Of a DNA stretch of 64,000 nucleotides, positions 33,721 through 42,319 are shown piece by piece. The first letter of the stretch is position 1. Each line of letters starts with the position of its first letter. Source of the DNA: Caldilinea sp. CFX5 (lineage in GTDB: Bacteria > Chloroflexota > Anaerolineae > Caldilineales > Caldilineaceae); contig QWII01000012.1 of assembly GCA_021405325.1 (NCBI GenBank), positions 83,401-147,400 on the forward strand, written 5' to 3'. A model generated the notes under the pieces. That model ran no database searches. It was given only the letters and a program-made list of their open reading frames with translations, and was not told the origin of the DNA. The translations under genes and the position numbers were made by a program.

Positions 33721-34743
33721 TTGATTACAATCAAAGACATTGCCAAAGTTGCCGGTGTTTCGCATACAACGGTCTCGCGCGCCTTGCGGGGCGATCCGCG
33801 CATTACCAACGATACCACCGAACGGATTTTACAGTTAGCTGATGAACTGGGCTATATCCCAAACTCGATTGCCCAGAGTTTGAACGCCCAGCGCACCTAT
33901 ACCATCGGCATGTTGGTCACCTCCGTGGCCGACCCGGTGGTGATGGATTTTGTGGAAGGGGCCGAGGAGGTTGCCCAGGAGCGGGGCTATTGTATCTTTC
34001 TTAGCACCTCGCGCAATGACCCGGTGCGTGAATTGCATGTCGTCGAAATGTTCCAACGCCGTCGCGTCGATGGGGTGATCGTCGTCGCTTCGCGCAGTGG
34101 CGACCAATACCAGTTGGCCCTGGACCGCATCCAGGTGCCGCTAGTGTTGCTCGACAGTGAAGAGGTGCATGATAGCCATCCGGCGGTCAATGTTGATAAT
34201 GTCGGCGGGGCGGCCGCGGCGGTGGCGCATCTCTTGCAACTGGGCCACCGGCGGATTGGCTATATCGGCGCCACCGATCGCCGTCTGACCAATCGCAAGC
34301 GATTGGCTGGATATACGACAACGTTGCAAGCCGCGGGCATTCAAGTCGACCCCACTTGGGTGATCAACCCCGCCGCCGCCGATGATATTCAGCGTGGGCG
34401 GCGGGGGTTGGACCATTGTTTGGCCGCCGGTGTGACAGCGATCTTTTGCTATAACGACCAGATCGCCATCAGCGTCCTGAACAGTTGCTATCATAAGGGC
34501 ATTGCCGTCCCCCAACAACTGAGTATTGTCGGCTTTGATGATATTCGGCCTGCCAGTTATGTCAATCCGCCGCTGACCACAGTGCGGCAGCCCTTACAGC
34601 AAATGGGGCGCACGGGCATGGCAATGGTGCTGGCGTTGATCGACAAAACTCCCGTACAGAACAAAATGTTGGATTGCACCTTAGTGGTGCGCGCTTCGAC
34701 CGGCGTTGCGCCCGGTGGACCTAACCAATCCCTGCATGCATGA
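33721..34743 (+). CDS. LacI family transcriptional regulator
   Basis: A LacI/GalR repressor. The N-terminal HTH (TIKDIAKVAGVSHTTVSRAL) and hinge helix (NSIAQSLNAQRTYTIG) are followed by a periplasmic-binding-like effector domain ending with STGVAP. An open frame begins at GTG 33688, but that codon lies inside the palindromic operator. TTG 33721 starts the protein at MITIKDIAK, the usual LacI beginning, so I prefer it (340 residues). Its promoter and an operator precede it. It diverges from the ABC exporter; its other targets, perhaps the sugar importers, are unknown. Confidence 0.9.
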   Translation: MITIKDIAKVAGVSHTTVSRALRGDPRITNDTTERILQLADELGYIPNSIAQSLNAQRTYTIGMLVTSVADPVVMDFVEGAEEVAQERGYCIFLSTSRNDPVRELHVVEMFQRRRVDGVIVVASRSGDQYQLALDRIQVPLVLLDSEEVHDSHPAVNVDNVGGAAAAVAHLLQLGHRRIGYIGATDRRLTNRKRLAGYTTTLQAAGIQVDPTWVINPAAADDIQRGRRGLDHCLAAGVTAIFCYNDQIAISVLNSCYHKGIAVPQQLSIVGFDDIRPASYVNPPLTTVRQPLQQMGRTGMAMVLALIDKTPVQNKMLDCTLVVRASTGVAPGGPNQSLHA

Positions 34744-34751
34744 GGAACCTG

Positions 34752-34990
34752 TTCTGTAAATAACTGGGATTTCACCGATTACGCCGATTAACGAATAGAA
34801 AAATCTGTGAAATCTGCGCAATCTTTGATCAAAAGCTGATTTTGACGCTGATGGGTGTAGCCTATTCATGACGGCTGCTGGGAAAATAGAACCCCGCACG
34901 TCAGTAAGGGGCCGACCCGCTAACGCTAGGCGGTTCTGTTTTCATCCTTTGTGGCGCCGCCAAGGCATGTGACCTGTATAAAAATTGGCA
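34752..34990. repeat. Dispersed intergenic repeat, copy B, with an internal inverted repeat
   Basis: It matches 9376-9495 at both ends (GGGATTTCACCGATT block and TTTTCATCCTTTGTGG / GCCAAGGCATGTGACCTGT block) but holds about 115 bp more in the middle. Within that extra part, 34882-34893 pairs with 34932-34943 (GAAAATAGAACC, one mismatch). It occupies nearly all of the gap between the LacI and desaturase genes. Confidence 0.65.
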
Positions 34991-35033
34991 TGGTTAATGG
35001 TTAGAGGATTTCAAAGTATAAGGAGACGACAAC

Positions 35034-36182
35034 ATGACTTATGAACCGCTGGAAAAAGTCCGCAAAGAATTGAAAGTGCGCTGGGTGCGCCCGCGGATTG
35101 ACGCGGACAAGTTGCAAGCGCTAAGTCAGCGCAGTGACCTCCAGGGCTGGTTTCAGGCCGGCGGCCATCTGGCGATTTGGCTGGTGACAGGCGCCCTTGT
35201 CTACTATTTCTGGACGCAGGAAAATTGGTCAGCTTTCCTGGTGGCCCTCTTCTGTCACGGCGCCGTCGCCAGCTTTTTTGTCGGCGTGGCGCCGCACGAG
35301 TTGGGGCACGCTACCGTTTTCCGCACCAAAATGCTCAATCAAATTTTCCTCTATATCTATAGCGCCCTCTCCTGGTGGGATCTCTTCGACTATGCGGCCA
35401 GCCACACCTATCACCATCGCTACACGCTGCACCCGAAAGGTGATCGCGAAAATCTACTGCCGCTTTCTCCGCTGGTGGGGCCGTTCTTTTTAGTGCAATT
35501 GCTCACGATTAACCTGATGACACAGCCGGGGCGCACCTTTGGCAAAGGCGGGCTGCTTTCCACCATTTATATTACAGTGTTGAATGCCCAGGGCCGTGTC
35601 GGTTCGCTGGAGATTCCCAGCCAGGAGTGGCAGCAAGCTCTGCATGAGGATCAGCCGGAACTGCACAAGAGCGCGATCTGGTGGGCGCGTTTTCTCTTGG
35701 TCTTCCACGGCCTTATCGTCCTCGCTTCGCTCTTGAGCGGCTATTGGGTCTTCGCCTTGATCATCACCGGTTCTCCCTTCATCGCCAACTGGGGCGCCTA
35801 TGCCCTTGGCATGACCCAACATTGCGGGCTGAAAGAGAATGACGCGGACTTCCGCAAATGCGTCCGCACCGTGACGGTGAATCCGTTGGCTGAGTTTCTC
35901 TACTGGCGCATGAACTGGCATACCGAGCATCATATGTTTGCCGGCGTGCCCTGCTATAACCTGAAGCCGCTCTACTACGCCGTCGCCGACCAGATGCCCA
36001 AACCACGCACGCTGGCCGCCGCCTGGCGCGAGATGCGCGACACCTGGCATCGCCAACAAAGCGACCCGGCTTATTTCTTTGACACGCCGGTGCCGCCCAT
36101 CGCCACCGTCAGCAAGGGCCGCCCGGTTGATAGCGCCCTGGAAAGTTCGATTGGTGATTTGGCGCCTAAAGGGTTGCGGTAA
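35034..36182 (+). CDS. Membrane fatty acid desaturase family protein
   Basis: A 382-residue membrane di-iron enzyme. The three histidine boxes are HELGH (88-92), HTYHH (124-128) and HTEHH (296-300), with two pairs of membrane helices between. The family inserts double bonds or hydroxyls into acyl chains or carotenoid-like lipids using O2. AAGGAGACGACAAC precedes the ATG. No electron-transfer partner (ferredoxin or cytochrome b5) is adjacent. Use of O2 fits the catalase found later in the window. The exact substrate is not known. Confidence 0.88.
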   Translation: MTYEPLEKVRKELKVRWVRPRIDADKLQALSQRSDLQGWFQAGGHLAIWLVTGALVYYFWTQENWSAFLVALFCHGAVASFFVGVAPHELGHATVFRTKMLNQIFLYIYSALSWWDLFDYAASHTYHHRYTLHPKGDRENLLPLSPLVGPFFLVQLLTINLMTQPGRTFGKGGLLSTIYITVLNAQGRVGSLEIPSQEWQQALHEDQPELHKSAIWWARFLLVFHGLIVLASLLSGYWVFALIITGSPFIANWGAYALGMTQHCGLKENDADFRKCVRTVTVNPLAEFLYWRMNWHTEHHMFAGVPCYNLKPLYYAVADQMPKPRTLAAAWREMRDTWHRQQSDPAYFFDTPVPPIATVSKGRPVDSALESSIGDLAPKGLR

Positions 36183-36305
36183 AACCAGAAAATGAAATTC
36201 CTTGACTTTTGTTCGCTTTCCCCAAGAACAAGTAAATGAGTTACAATGCTGTTGTCTGGTCAAAGTCACAAAACGAAGCACGAAGCATGTCAAGCAAGGT
36301 TGCCC

Positions 36306-37322
36306 ATGAGTAATAAAATCATTAATGTCGGCGTTATCGGTACAGGGGGTATGGGTGGGCGCCATGTACGGAATTTAACGAATGAAGTGGCGGGGGCGCA
36401 GGTGGTTGCGCTCATGGATGTCGATCAGGCGCGGATGCAAGGGGTGGCGACGGCGGCTGGCGCTACCCATCTTTTCACCGACGCCCATGCGCTGATCAAC
36501 CACCCGGAAGTCGAAGCGGTGCTGATTGCGGCGCCGGATCGCTTTCATGCCAGCCTCGCTCACGCCTGCATTGCGGCGGGGAAGCCGGTCTTTTGTGAGA
36601 AACCGCTAGCCACCAGCGCCGCCGAAGCCTATCAGGTCATTGAAGCGGAGGTAGCCGGTGGACGACGGCTGGTACAACTCGGCTTTATGCGCGAATATGA
36701 CCCGGCCCATGTTAAGGTCAAACAAGCGATCGAGAGCGGTAAGTTGGGCAAGGCGCTGGCCTTTCATGGCCTCCACATCAACCAATCTTCAGAACAACCA
36801 AGCGTGGCCGAGGTGATCACCAACTCGGCGATTCACGACATCCATTCGGCGCGTTGGTTTATGGGCGATGAGATTGAACGGGTCTACACCAGTTACATCC
36901 CCTATCGACCCGACCTGCCGGATACCGCCCGGCTCGTCTTGATCCAACTGCACTTCCGCCGGGGCGGCCTCGGCCAGATCGAATGCAATGTGGAAGCCGG
37001 TTATGGCTATGAAGTCGATGTCAAACTGACCGGCGAAAGCGGCGCGGTCCAAACCAACTCCCGCCAAAGCGCCTTTGTCTCCCAGGCTAACCAGCGAGGG
37101 CAATGGATCGAGGAAGATTGGCTGCAACGCTTTGACACCGCCTACATTATCGAAGCCCGCGCTTGGGTCAACGCGCTGCACCAGGGTCAGGCCACCGGCC
37201 CGTCCGCCTGGGATGGCTACACGGCGATGATCGTCGCCGACGCCTGTATCGAATCGGCCAGGAGCGGGCAGGCGGTAGCGGTGACGATTCCAGCGCCGCC
37301 GGCAATCTATGGCAAGCATTAA
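36306..37322 (+). CDS. Gfo/Idh/MocA family oxidoreductase, inositol dehydrogenase-like
   Basis: A 338-residue dehydrogenase. [17 protein letters not shown] forms the Rossmann loop, FCEKPLAT the EKP motif, and [10 protein letters not shown] and [17 protein letters not shown] follow, as in myo-inositol dehydrogenase-like proteins; the His-x2-His pair supplies the catalytic His. I prefer ATG 36306 to the upstream ATG 36246 because the extra 20 residues carry no family features. It lies 36 bp before a second, IolG-like gene, and the two probably act together. Confidence 0.9.
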   Translation: MSNKIINVGVIGTGGMGGRHVRNLTNEVAGAQVVALMDVDQARMQGVATAAGATHLFTDAHALINHPEVEAVLIAAPDRFHASLAHACIAAGKPVFCEKPLATSAAEAYQVIEAEVAGGRRLVQLGFMREYDPAHVKVKQAIESGKLGKALAFHGLHINQSSEQPSVAEVITNSAIHDIHSARWFMGDEIERVYTSYIPYRPDLPDTARLVLIQLHFRRGGLGQIECNVEAGYGYEVDVKLTGESGAVQTNSRQSAFVSQANQRGQWIEEDWLQRFDTAYIIEARAWVNALHQGQATGPSAWDGYTAMIVADACIESARSGQAVAVTIPAPPAIYGKH

Positions 37323-37358
37323 ACAGCTCACCAACCACAAACAGCGTAAAGGATATTT

Positions 37359-38375
37359 ATGTCAAAGTTATTGCAAATCGGCTTGATCGGTGCGGGGCGG
37401 ATTGCCCAGGCCCATGCCGCCACCGTGGCCTACCGCATTAGCAATGCCCAACTGGCCATCGTGACTGACCCCATTGCCAGCGCCGCCACCAATATCGCCG
37501 CCAAGTTTCGCATTCCCACCATCGCCCCCAACTATCAGGCGATCCTGGCCGATCCCCAGATTGACGCCGTTTTCATCTGCACGCCCACCGACACTCACGC
37601 CGAAATCATGAAAGCGGCAGCGCGGGCCGGCAAGCAGATCTTCTGCGAAAAACCGATCGCGCTCACCCTGGCCGCCACCGATGACGCCCTGGCGGTGGTC
37701 GAGCAGTGTGGCGTCAAGTTGCAACTGGGCTTCAACCGTCGTTTTGATGCCAACTACGCCCGTGTGCGCAAAGCGATTGCCGGCGGCGAGATCGGCAACC
37801 CGCAAATTCTGCACATCATCAGCCGCGACCCGGCCCCGCCGCCGATCAGCTATGTCAAAAGCTCCGGCGGCATCTTTCTCGACATGACCATTCACGATTG
37901 GGATATGGCGCGCTTCCTCAGCGGCAGTGAGATCACCGAGGTCTATGTCCAAGGCGGCGTCACCGTCGATCCGGCCATCGGCGAAGCCGGCGACATCGAC
38001 ACCCATGTCACCCTCATGCGCTTTGCCAACGGCATGATCGGCACGATTGACAACTGCCGGCAGGCGGTTTATGGTTATGATCAACGGGTCGAGGTGTTGG
38101 GGACAAAGGGCGCAATCCAGACTGAAAACAACTACCCCAACACCAGTGTCGTTAGCGGGGCCGACGCCATTCGGCGCGACCTGCCGCTCAACTTCTTCCT
38201 GGAACGGTACACCGATTCCTATGCCGCCGAAGTCGCTGCCTTTGTCGATGCCGTGGTCAATGACAAGCCGACGCCGGTCACCGGCCACGATGGTCGCATG
38301 GCGCTGCTGGTGGGTCTGGCTGCGCTAAAGAGCTATCAAGAAGGTCGCCCGGTCAAGGTGGCGGAACTCGGGTAG
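37359..38375 (+). CDS. iolG: Inositol 2-dehydrogenase (IolG-like), Gfo/Idh/MocA family
   Basis: A 338-residue protein closely following the IolG pattern: IGLIGAGRIAQAHA, FICTPTDTHAE, FCEKPIALTL, GFNRRFDANY, IISRDPAPPP, GGIFLDMTIHDWDMARFL and VEVLGTKGAIQTEN. IolG oxidises myo-inositol to scyllo-inosose with NAD+. AAAGGATATTT precedes ATG 37359. Together with the upstream dehydrogenase and the hydroxypyruvate isomerase-like enzyme downstream it suggests inositol or related cyclitol catabolism, but the other iol genes (iolE, iolD, iolB) are not in the window. Confidence 0.88.
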   Translation: MSKLLQIGLIGAGRIAQAHAATVAYRISNAQLAIVTDPIASAATNIAAKFRIPTIAPNYQAILADPQIDAVFICTPTDTHAEIMKAAARAGKQIFCEKPIALTLAATDDALAVVEQCGVKLQLGFNRRFDANYARVRKAIAGGEIGNPQILHIISRDPAPPPISYVKSSGGIFLDMTIHDWDMARFLSGSEITEVYVQGGVTVDPAIGEAGDIDTHVTLMRFANGMIGTIDNCRQAVYGYDQRVEVLGTKGAIQTENNYPNTSVVSGADAIRRDLPLNFFLERYTDSYAAEVAAFVDAVVNDKPTPVTGHDGRMALLVGLAALKSYQEGRPVKVAELG

Positions 38376-38467
38376 AGCGTCTCTACCTGATTGACAGCAG
38401 TAACGGTTCGTATTAGAATTAACATGTAATATGAGACTATCATCAAACAGGTAATGGCAAGACAATT

Positions 38468-38671
38468 ATGCAGGTCGTTACGCTTTCGGCAAAGTTTCAA
38501 GTGGTCATTCCGCATAAAGTGCGACAAACGTTTGACCTACAGCCTGGTCAAAAATTGCAAGTCGTTGCGTATAATCATCGCATCGAATTAATTCCTATCA
38601 GGGCCATGTCAGAAGCGCGCAGCTTTTTAGTCGGGATAGACACAACCATTCAGCGAGAGCCTGACCGCTGA
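38468..38671 (+). CDS. AbrB/SpoVT-type DNA-binding protein (antitoxin-like), orphan
   Basis: A 67-residue swapped-hairpin AbrB domain: VTLSAKFQVVIPHKVRQTFDL, then PGQKLQVVAYNHRIELIPI. These proteins are usually VapB/MazE-type antitoxins followed by a PIN or MazF toxin. Here the next gene, 49 bp on, is a sugar isomerase and no toxin is present. It could be a stand-alone regulator or the remainder of a lost toxin-antitoxin pair. The ribosome-binding site is weak. Confidence 0.8.
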   Translation: MQVVTLSAKFQVVIPHKVRQTFDLQPGQKLQVVAYNHRIELIPIRAMSEARSFLVGIDTTIQREPDR

Positions 38672-38720
38672 TGTACCATACATCCAAAAAACCTAACAAC
38701 TTACACTGTAGAGAAACCCT

Positions 38721-39500
38721 ATGCGAATTAAACAATCGATTTGCTATCCGCTCTTCATGCCGCCGGGTATGGCACTGGACGATTTGATGAAATATACCGC
38801 CGAAGTTGGCTATGCCGCGGTGGAGCTTTGGGGGCGGGATGAGAAATTTGAAGAGGTTATGGCGATGGCCAAGCGCCACAAACTCGCCGTCGCCAGCATG
38901 AGTGGTCACTTGTCGCTGCCCGATGGCTTGAACAAGCGCAGCAACCACGACCGCATTGAGGATGAGTTGAAAACATCGATTGACATTGCTGTGCGCCACG
39001 GCATTCCTGGTCTCATCTGCTTTAGCGGCAACCGCCAGCCCCACCAGAGCGAGATCGAGGCCATCGAAGCGGTGGCCGACGGACTACGACGGGTCGCGCC
39101 CTATGCCGAGAAGCAGGGCATCAACCTCAACCTGGAACTGCTCAACTCCAAGATCGATCACCCCGGCTATCAGTGCGACCATACAGCGTGGGGCGTGGCG
39201 GTCTGTGAGCGGGTCAACAGTCCACGGGTCAAGCTGCTCTATGACATCTACCACATGCAGATCATGGAAGGCGATGTGATCCGCACTATCCGCCAGAACA
39301 TCAAATGGATCGGCCACTTCCACACCGCCGGCAACCCCGACCGTCGCGACCTGGATGACGCCCAGGAACTCAACTACACCGGCATCTGTCGCGCCATCGC
39401 CGCCACCAACTATGATCTCTATGTTGGCCACGAATTCCGGCCCAAAGGCGACCCGATGGCGGCGCTGAAGACGACTTTCGCGATTTGTGATCAGGGTTGA
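38721..39500 (+). CDS. Hydroxypyruvate isomerase-like TIM-barrel protein
   Basis: A 259-residue xylose isomerase-like TIM barrel. Family features: YAAVELWGRDEKFEEV, LNLELLNSKIDHPGYQCD with the metal-ligand Glu, LLYDIYHMQIMEGD with Asp, HFHTAGNPDRRDLDD and HEFRPKGDP with the last Glu. The stretch YDIYHMQIMEGD is typical of hydroxypyruvate isomerase and 2-oxo-tetronate isomerase relatives. It follows the inositol dehydrogenase-like genes. The real substrate may be another keto-sugar. Confidence 0.88.
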   Translation: MRIKQSICYPLFMPPGMALDDLMKYTAEVGYAAVELWGRDEKFEEVMAMAKRHKLAVASMSGHLSLPDGLNKRSNHDRIEDELKTSIDIAVRHGIPGLICFSGNRQPHQSEIEAIEAVADGLRRVAPYAEKQGINLNLELLNSKIDHPGYQCDHTAWGVAVCERVNSPRVKLLYDIYHMQIMEGDVIRTIRQNIKWIGHFHTAGNPDRRDLDDAQELNYTGICRAIAATNYDLYVGHEFRPKGDPMAALKTTFAICDQG

Positions 39501-39504
39501 TCAT

Positions 39505-39539
39505 TCATCAATGGCAGGGTATACGCCTGCTATTGATGA
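39505..39539. terminator. Hairpin between convergent genes
   Basis: TCATCAATGGCAGG (39505-39518) pairs with CCTGCTATTGATGA (39526-39539) with one mismatch and a 7-nt loop. It lies between the isomerase gene (plus) and the DUF262 gene (minus), so it probably ends both transcripts. Confidence 0.7.
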
Positions 39540-39581
39540 GCAAGAAATCTAAACCAGTAAATCTGCTATCACCTTGCCTTT

Positions 39582-41825
39582 TCAAGCGTGGGTCTTATAC
39601 CCCAGATCGGTGAGCCGTTTTTCGGCAGTTGCGATTTCGTCTGGTGTAAAGAGCGCCCGAAATTCGGGACGGGTAACCTGCGCTTCGACAGTCAAGTCGA
39701 GACGTCCTTTAAGGTAAAGCTCGGTAAACCCATCAGACAACTCCCGCTTAGCGAGAAGCCGCCGCGCTGCTGCCAACCCACCATGTTCCGAAATCATTTG
39801 TAGAAAGTAGGTCGCTGAGTAGTTCAGTTCGCGCTTGGCTGCTTGATAGACTGTTAACATGGTCTGGTGAAATTGCTTCTCCAACTCTGCCAGGGGAAAC
39901 GGCGGCGGGGGAGTCGGTAGGTTTATGTTGACTGGCGATTCGCTTTTACGTGTCCCGTTCTCTGTTGTCATCCTTGGCGATTCCGCCTGCCAGGCCGGCT
40001 GCACAGCTTCTACTTTTGCGACAGCGGGTGGGGCCAGAAAATCTGCTCCTTCCTGCGCCACCGGTTTGCCCATCGCCTCCTCAATCAGTGCAACTAAAGC
40101 GCGACCCCGGTGAGCGAAAAATTGGGTGAAGTTGTCGCTGTAGAGTAGATCTGGCCTAATGCCGTGGCTCACTAAAATCTGCGACAATTCTGCTCGCTGT
40201 AATTTGGCATCGGCTTCAATGCGTGCCAGATAGAGGGAGGGCGCCAAACCACCGATGATGCGATTAGTGCGGGCGGCGATGGCTGTTTTGTTGACAATAC
40301 TGTTGTAGATCTCCTCATCCACGCCGGTATCGATACACCATTTCTGGGGAAAGATATGGTGTATGTCGATTGCATCATCAAAAAAGGTTTGCATGGTAAT
40401 GGTCTCGCCTGTACGAAAGTCCCGGCAGCCGGCGCGCATGAGTAGGGCGTGGATACCCTTGTAGGCGGCGCTGTTCCGCGTGCGCAGGGAGAGAAGGCGG
40501 TTGGCATCGACATTAGCGTCTTGAATTGTCTTCGGCTCGACGTTACGATTACGCACATAATCGACCAATTCCGGCAGATCGCGCGCAAAACGGCTTTCGA
40601 CGGCGCCGCCGTACAGTTCGCCCAGAACACCACACCAATACCAGCGGGCGAGCTGACTCTGGGCGCTGGCACTCTCGGCTTCTTTGTCCAAGGTGACAAA
40701 GACCGCTGCCAGTGGTACAAGTTGTGTGCGGTAGGGCAGATCAACCGCACGGTAGATGTTCTGACTGTGAAGAAAACGAGCAGCGAGCATGAAGCCTTGC
40801 TCCACGGCGTCGGCCCATTGACAATAATCAGCCAGGGTGAGACGCAGAATATCGCGTCGTTTACAGCTAATTCCTGGTAGCCGCTCCCCAGTGATGCCTT
40901 CGGCGATGGCGCGTTGACGCCGGCTTTGTGTCACAAGCAGCGTGATGGCTTGCAAAAAGTCATCGTTCTGGAGTGAGCCAAGCGCTCGATGTTGGCTCTT
41001 CATGCGCTTTTCCCGCCCCTCCCAATCGTCGCGCAGTTGGAAATTTTCGGCAGCAAAGGTGGCGGTTAACAATTCAAAGACATTGAGCGGCACGCCACCT
41101 GTATTCACCTTTTCAAAGACAAGACAGACCGCCTCTTTTGGGGTGGATTTGTTTAACTGAATCACGGGAATATGGTATTGTTCAAAGCGCTTGATGATCT
41201 GGCGCTCGAACTCATTGAAGAGACGCATTTTCTCAGGGGCGTAGCCCCAAAATTCCTGGTAGCCGGTGCGCCAGTCAGCGGAATCAAAGACCCGATGTAC
41301 TGGGAAGAGATGATTCTGGTATTCCAACTGTGATGTTGTGACATCAAGCTCAATTTTGCGTCCAAAATCGCTCTTCACCTGCCTATCAGCAGGAATACTT
41401 AGAATGGCACTCTCCTCATCAGGGTCGCCATTGACCATCTCCGCCATATCGAAGTAGTAATAGCGTTCAATCTTCTTCTTTTGCAGGTTGGTTGTTTGGA
41501 CAGGCGTTTGTAGCATCAACGCCTGATAGAGGGAAGTAAAGCGTTGCTGCCCATCCAAAATTAGAATCTCCGGTTCCTTCGAGGGCGAAACTTGCGCACC
41601 TTCGACGGGTCGTGGTTTGAATCGCACCCCTTCGCCGCCCGTCTCTAACAACATGACAGCGCCAATGGGGAAGGAAACGGCAATACTGGCCAGCAAACTG
41701 CGGATGCGGTCGTCATCCCATACCCACCCTCGTTGAAAGTCGGGCAATTGCATCTTTCCTGTGTGAATGTTACGTAAGAGGTCTTGTAGAGGCGTCTTTG
41801 ACGTATCAAAGGTTGAACCACTCAT
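39582..41825 (-). CDS. DUF262/HNH (GmrSD-like) protein with extra C-terminal module
   Basis: A 747-residue protein. The N-terminal DUF262 domain has LPDFQRGWVWDDDRIRSLL and the ParB-like DGQQR (D91-R95), the NTP-binding motif of GmrS-type proteins. The second half has the HNH/DUF1524-like IDIHHIFPQKWC (H489, H490) with NKTAIAARTNRIIGG. After a Pro-rich linker a roughly 100-residue module follows (NYSATYFLQMISEHGGLAAA...GFTELYLKGRLDLTVEA). I recall that module at the end of diverse phage-defence and restriction proteins. GGAGAAGAAGC precedes ATG 41825. GmrSD enzymes cut modified phage DNA. It stands alone, with no methylase. Confidence 0.85.
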   Translation of the reverse strand: MSGSTFDTSKTPLQDLLRNIHTGKMQLPDFQRGWVWDDDRIRSLLASIAVSFPIGAVMLLETGGEGVRFKPRPVEGAQVSPSKEPEILILDGQQRFTSLYQALMLQTPVQTTNLQKKKIERYYYFDMAEMVNGDPDEESAILSIPADRQVKSDFGRKIELDVTTSQLEYQNHLFPVHRVFDSADWRTGYQEFWGYAPEKMRLFNEFERQIIKRFEQYHIPVIQLNKSTPKEAVCLVFEKVNTGGVPLNVFELLTATFAAENFQLRDDWEGREKRMKSQHRALGSLQNDDFLQAITLLVTQSRRQRAIAEGITGERLPGISCKRRDILRLTLADYCQWADAVEQGFMLAARFLHSQNIYRAVDLPYRTQLVPLAAVFVTLDKEAESASAQSQLARWYWCGVLGELYGGAVESRFARDLPELVDYVRNRNVEPKTIQDANVDANRLLSLRTRNSAAYKGIHALLMRAGCRDFRTGETITMQTFFDDAIDIHHIFPQKWCIDTGVDEEIYNSIVNKTAIAARTNRIIGGLAPSLYLARIEADAKLQRAELSQILVSHGIRPDLLYSDNFTQFFAHRGRALVALIEEAMGKPVAQEGADFLAPPAVAKVEAVQPAWQAESPRMTTENGTRKSESPVNINLPTPPPPFPLAELEKQFHQTMLTVYQAAKRELNYSATYFLQMISEHGGLAAARRLLAKRELSDGFTELYLKGRLDLTVEAQVTRPEFRALFTPDEIATAEKRLTDLGYKTHA

Positions 41826-41972
41826 GCTTCTTCTCCATCGATTGTAGCAAGGCATACAAAAAAGGCTGATGGGTGAAACTTCGCACTCTGCTCATCGGAT
41901 TCAAGGATCAGGTCAATTTTGCCTATGCCTTACCAGAAATAGAGTCAAATAGTACTATAGCTGAAATATTTT

Positions 41973-42055
41973 AGGAGTTACGCAGTTGACGGGCGCTACC
42001 AGAGACCTGTCAGGTTTCGCAAACCTGACAGGTCTTGTCCAACTGCGTAACTCCT
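41973..42055. repeat. Two-tier hairpin with AGACCTGTCAGGTTT inner stem
   Basis: The outer stem 41973-41988 / 42040-42055 is 16 bp and perfect. The inner stem 42003-42017 / 42021-42035 is 15 bp and perfect, with a CGC loop. It lies in the 494-bp gap between the divergent DUF262 and catalase genes. I see no coding sequence in the rest of that gap. Confidence 0.9.
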
Positions 42056-42319
42056 ATATTTATCTTATCTATTTAATCGTATAAGTAAACCAAATCCTTC
42101 GCGCTATCTTTTGTTGGTGAGTATTGACAAGCCACAACCTGCTCTGTGACTCACTCCTGTGTAAGTACCTATCGCAAATCATCCCCATTTTCCCTACACT
42201 GACAGTACGGATACGGCCGTAACCTCCCCACCCGACCCAAGCATAGGACAAAGGATTGGTCAATGTCCATTGATGATGGAGACGAAGCCAACAATACAGC
42301 ACTGTAAAGGAAGCGATTG

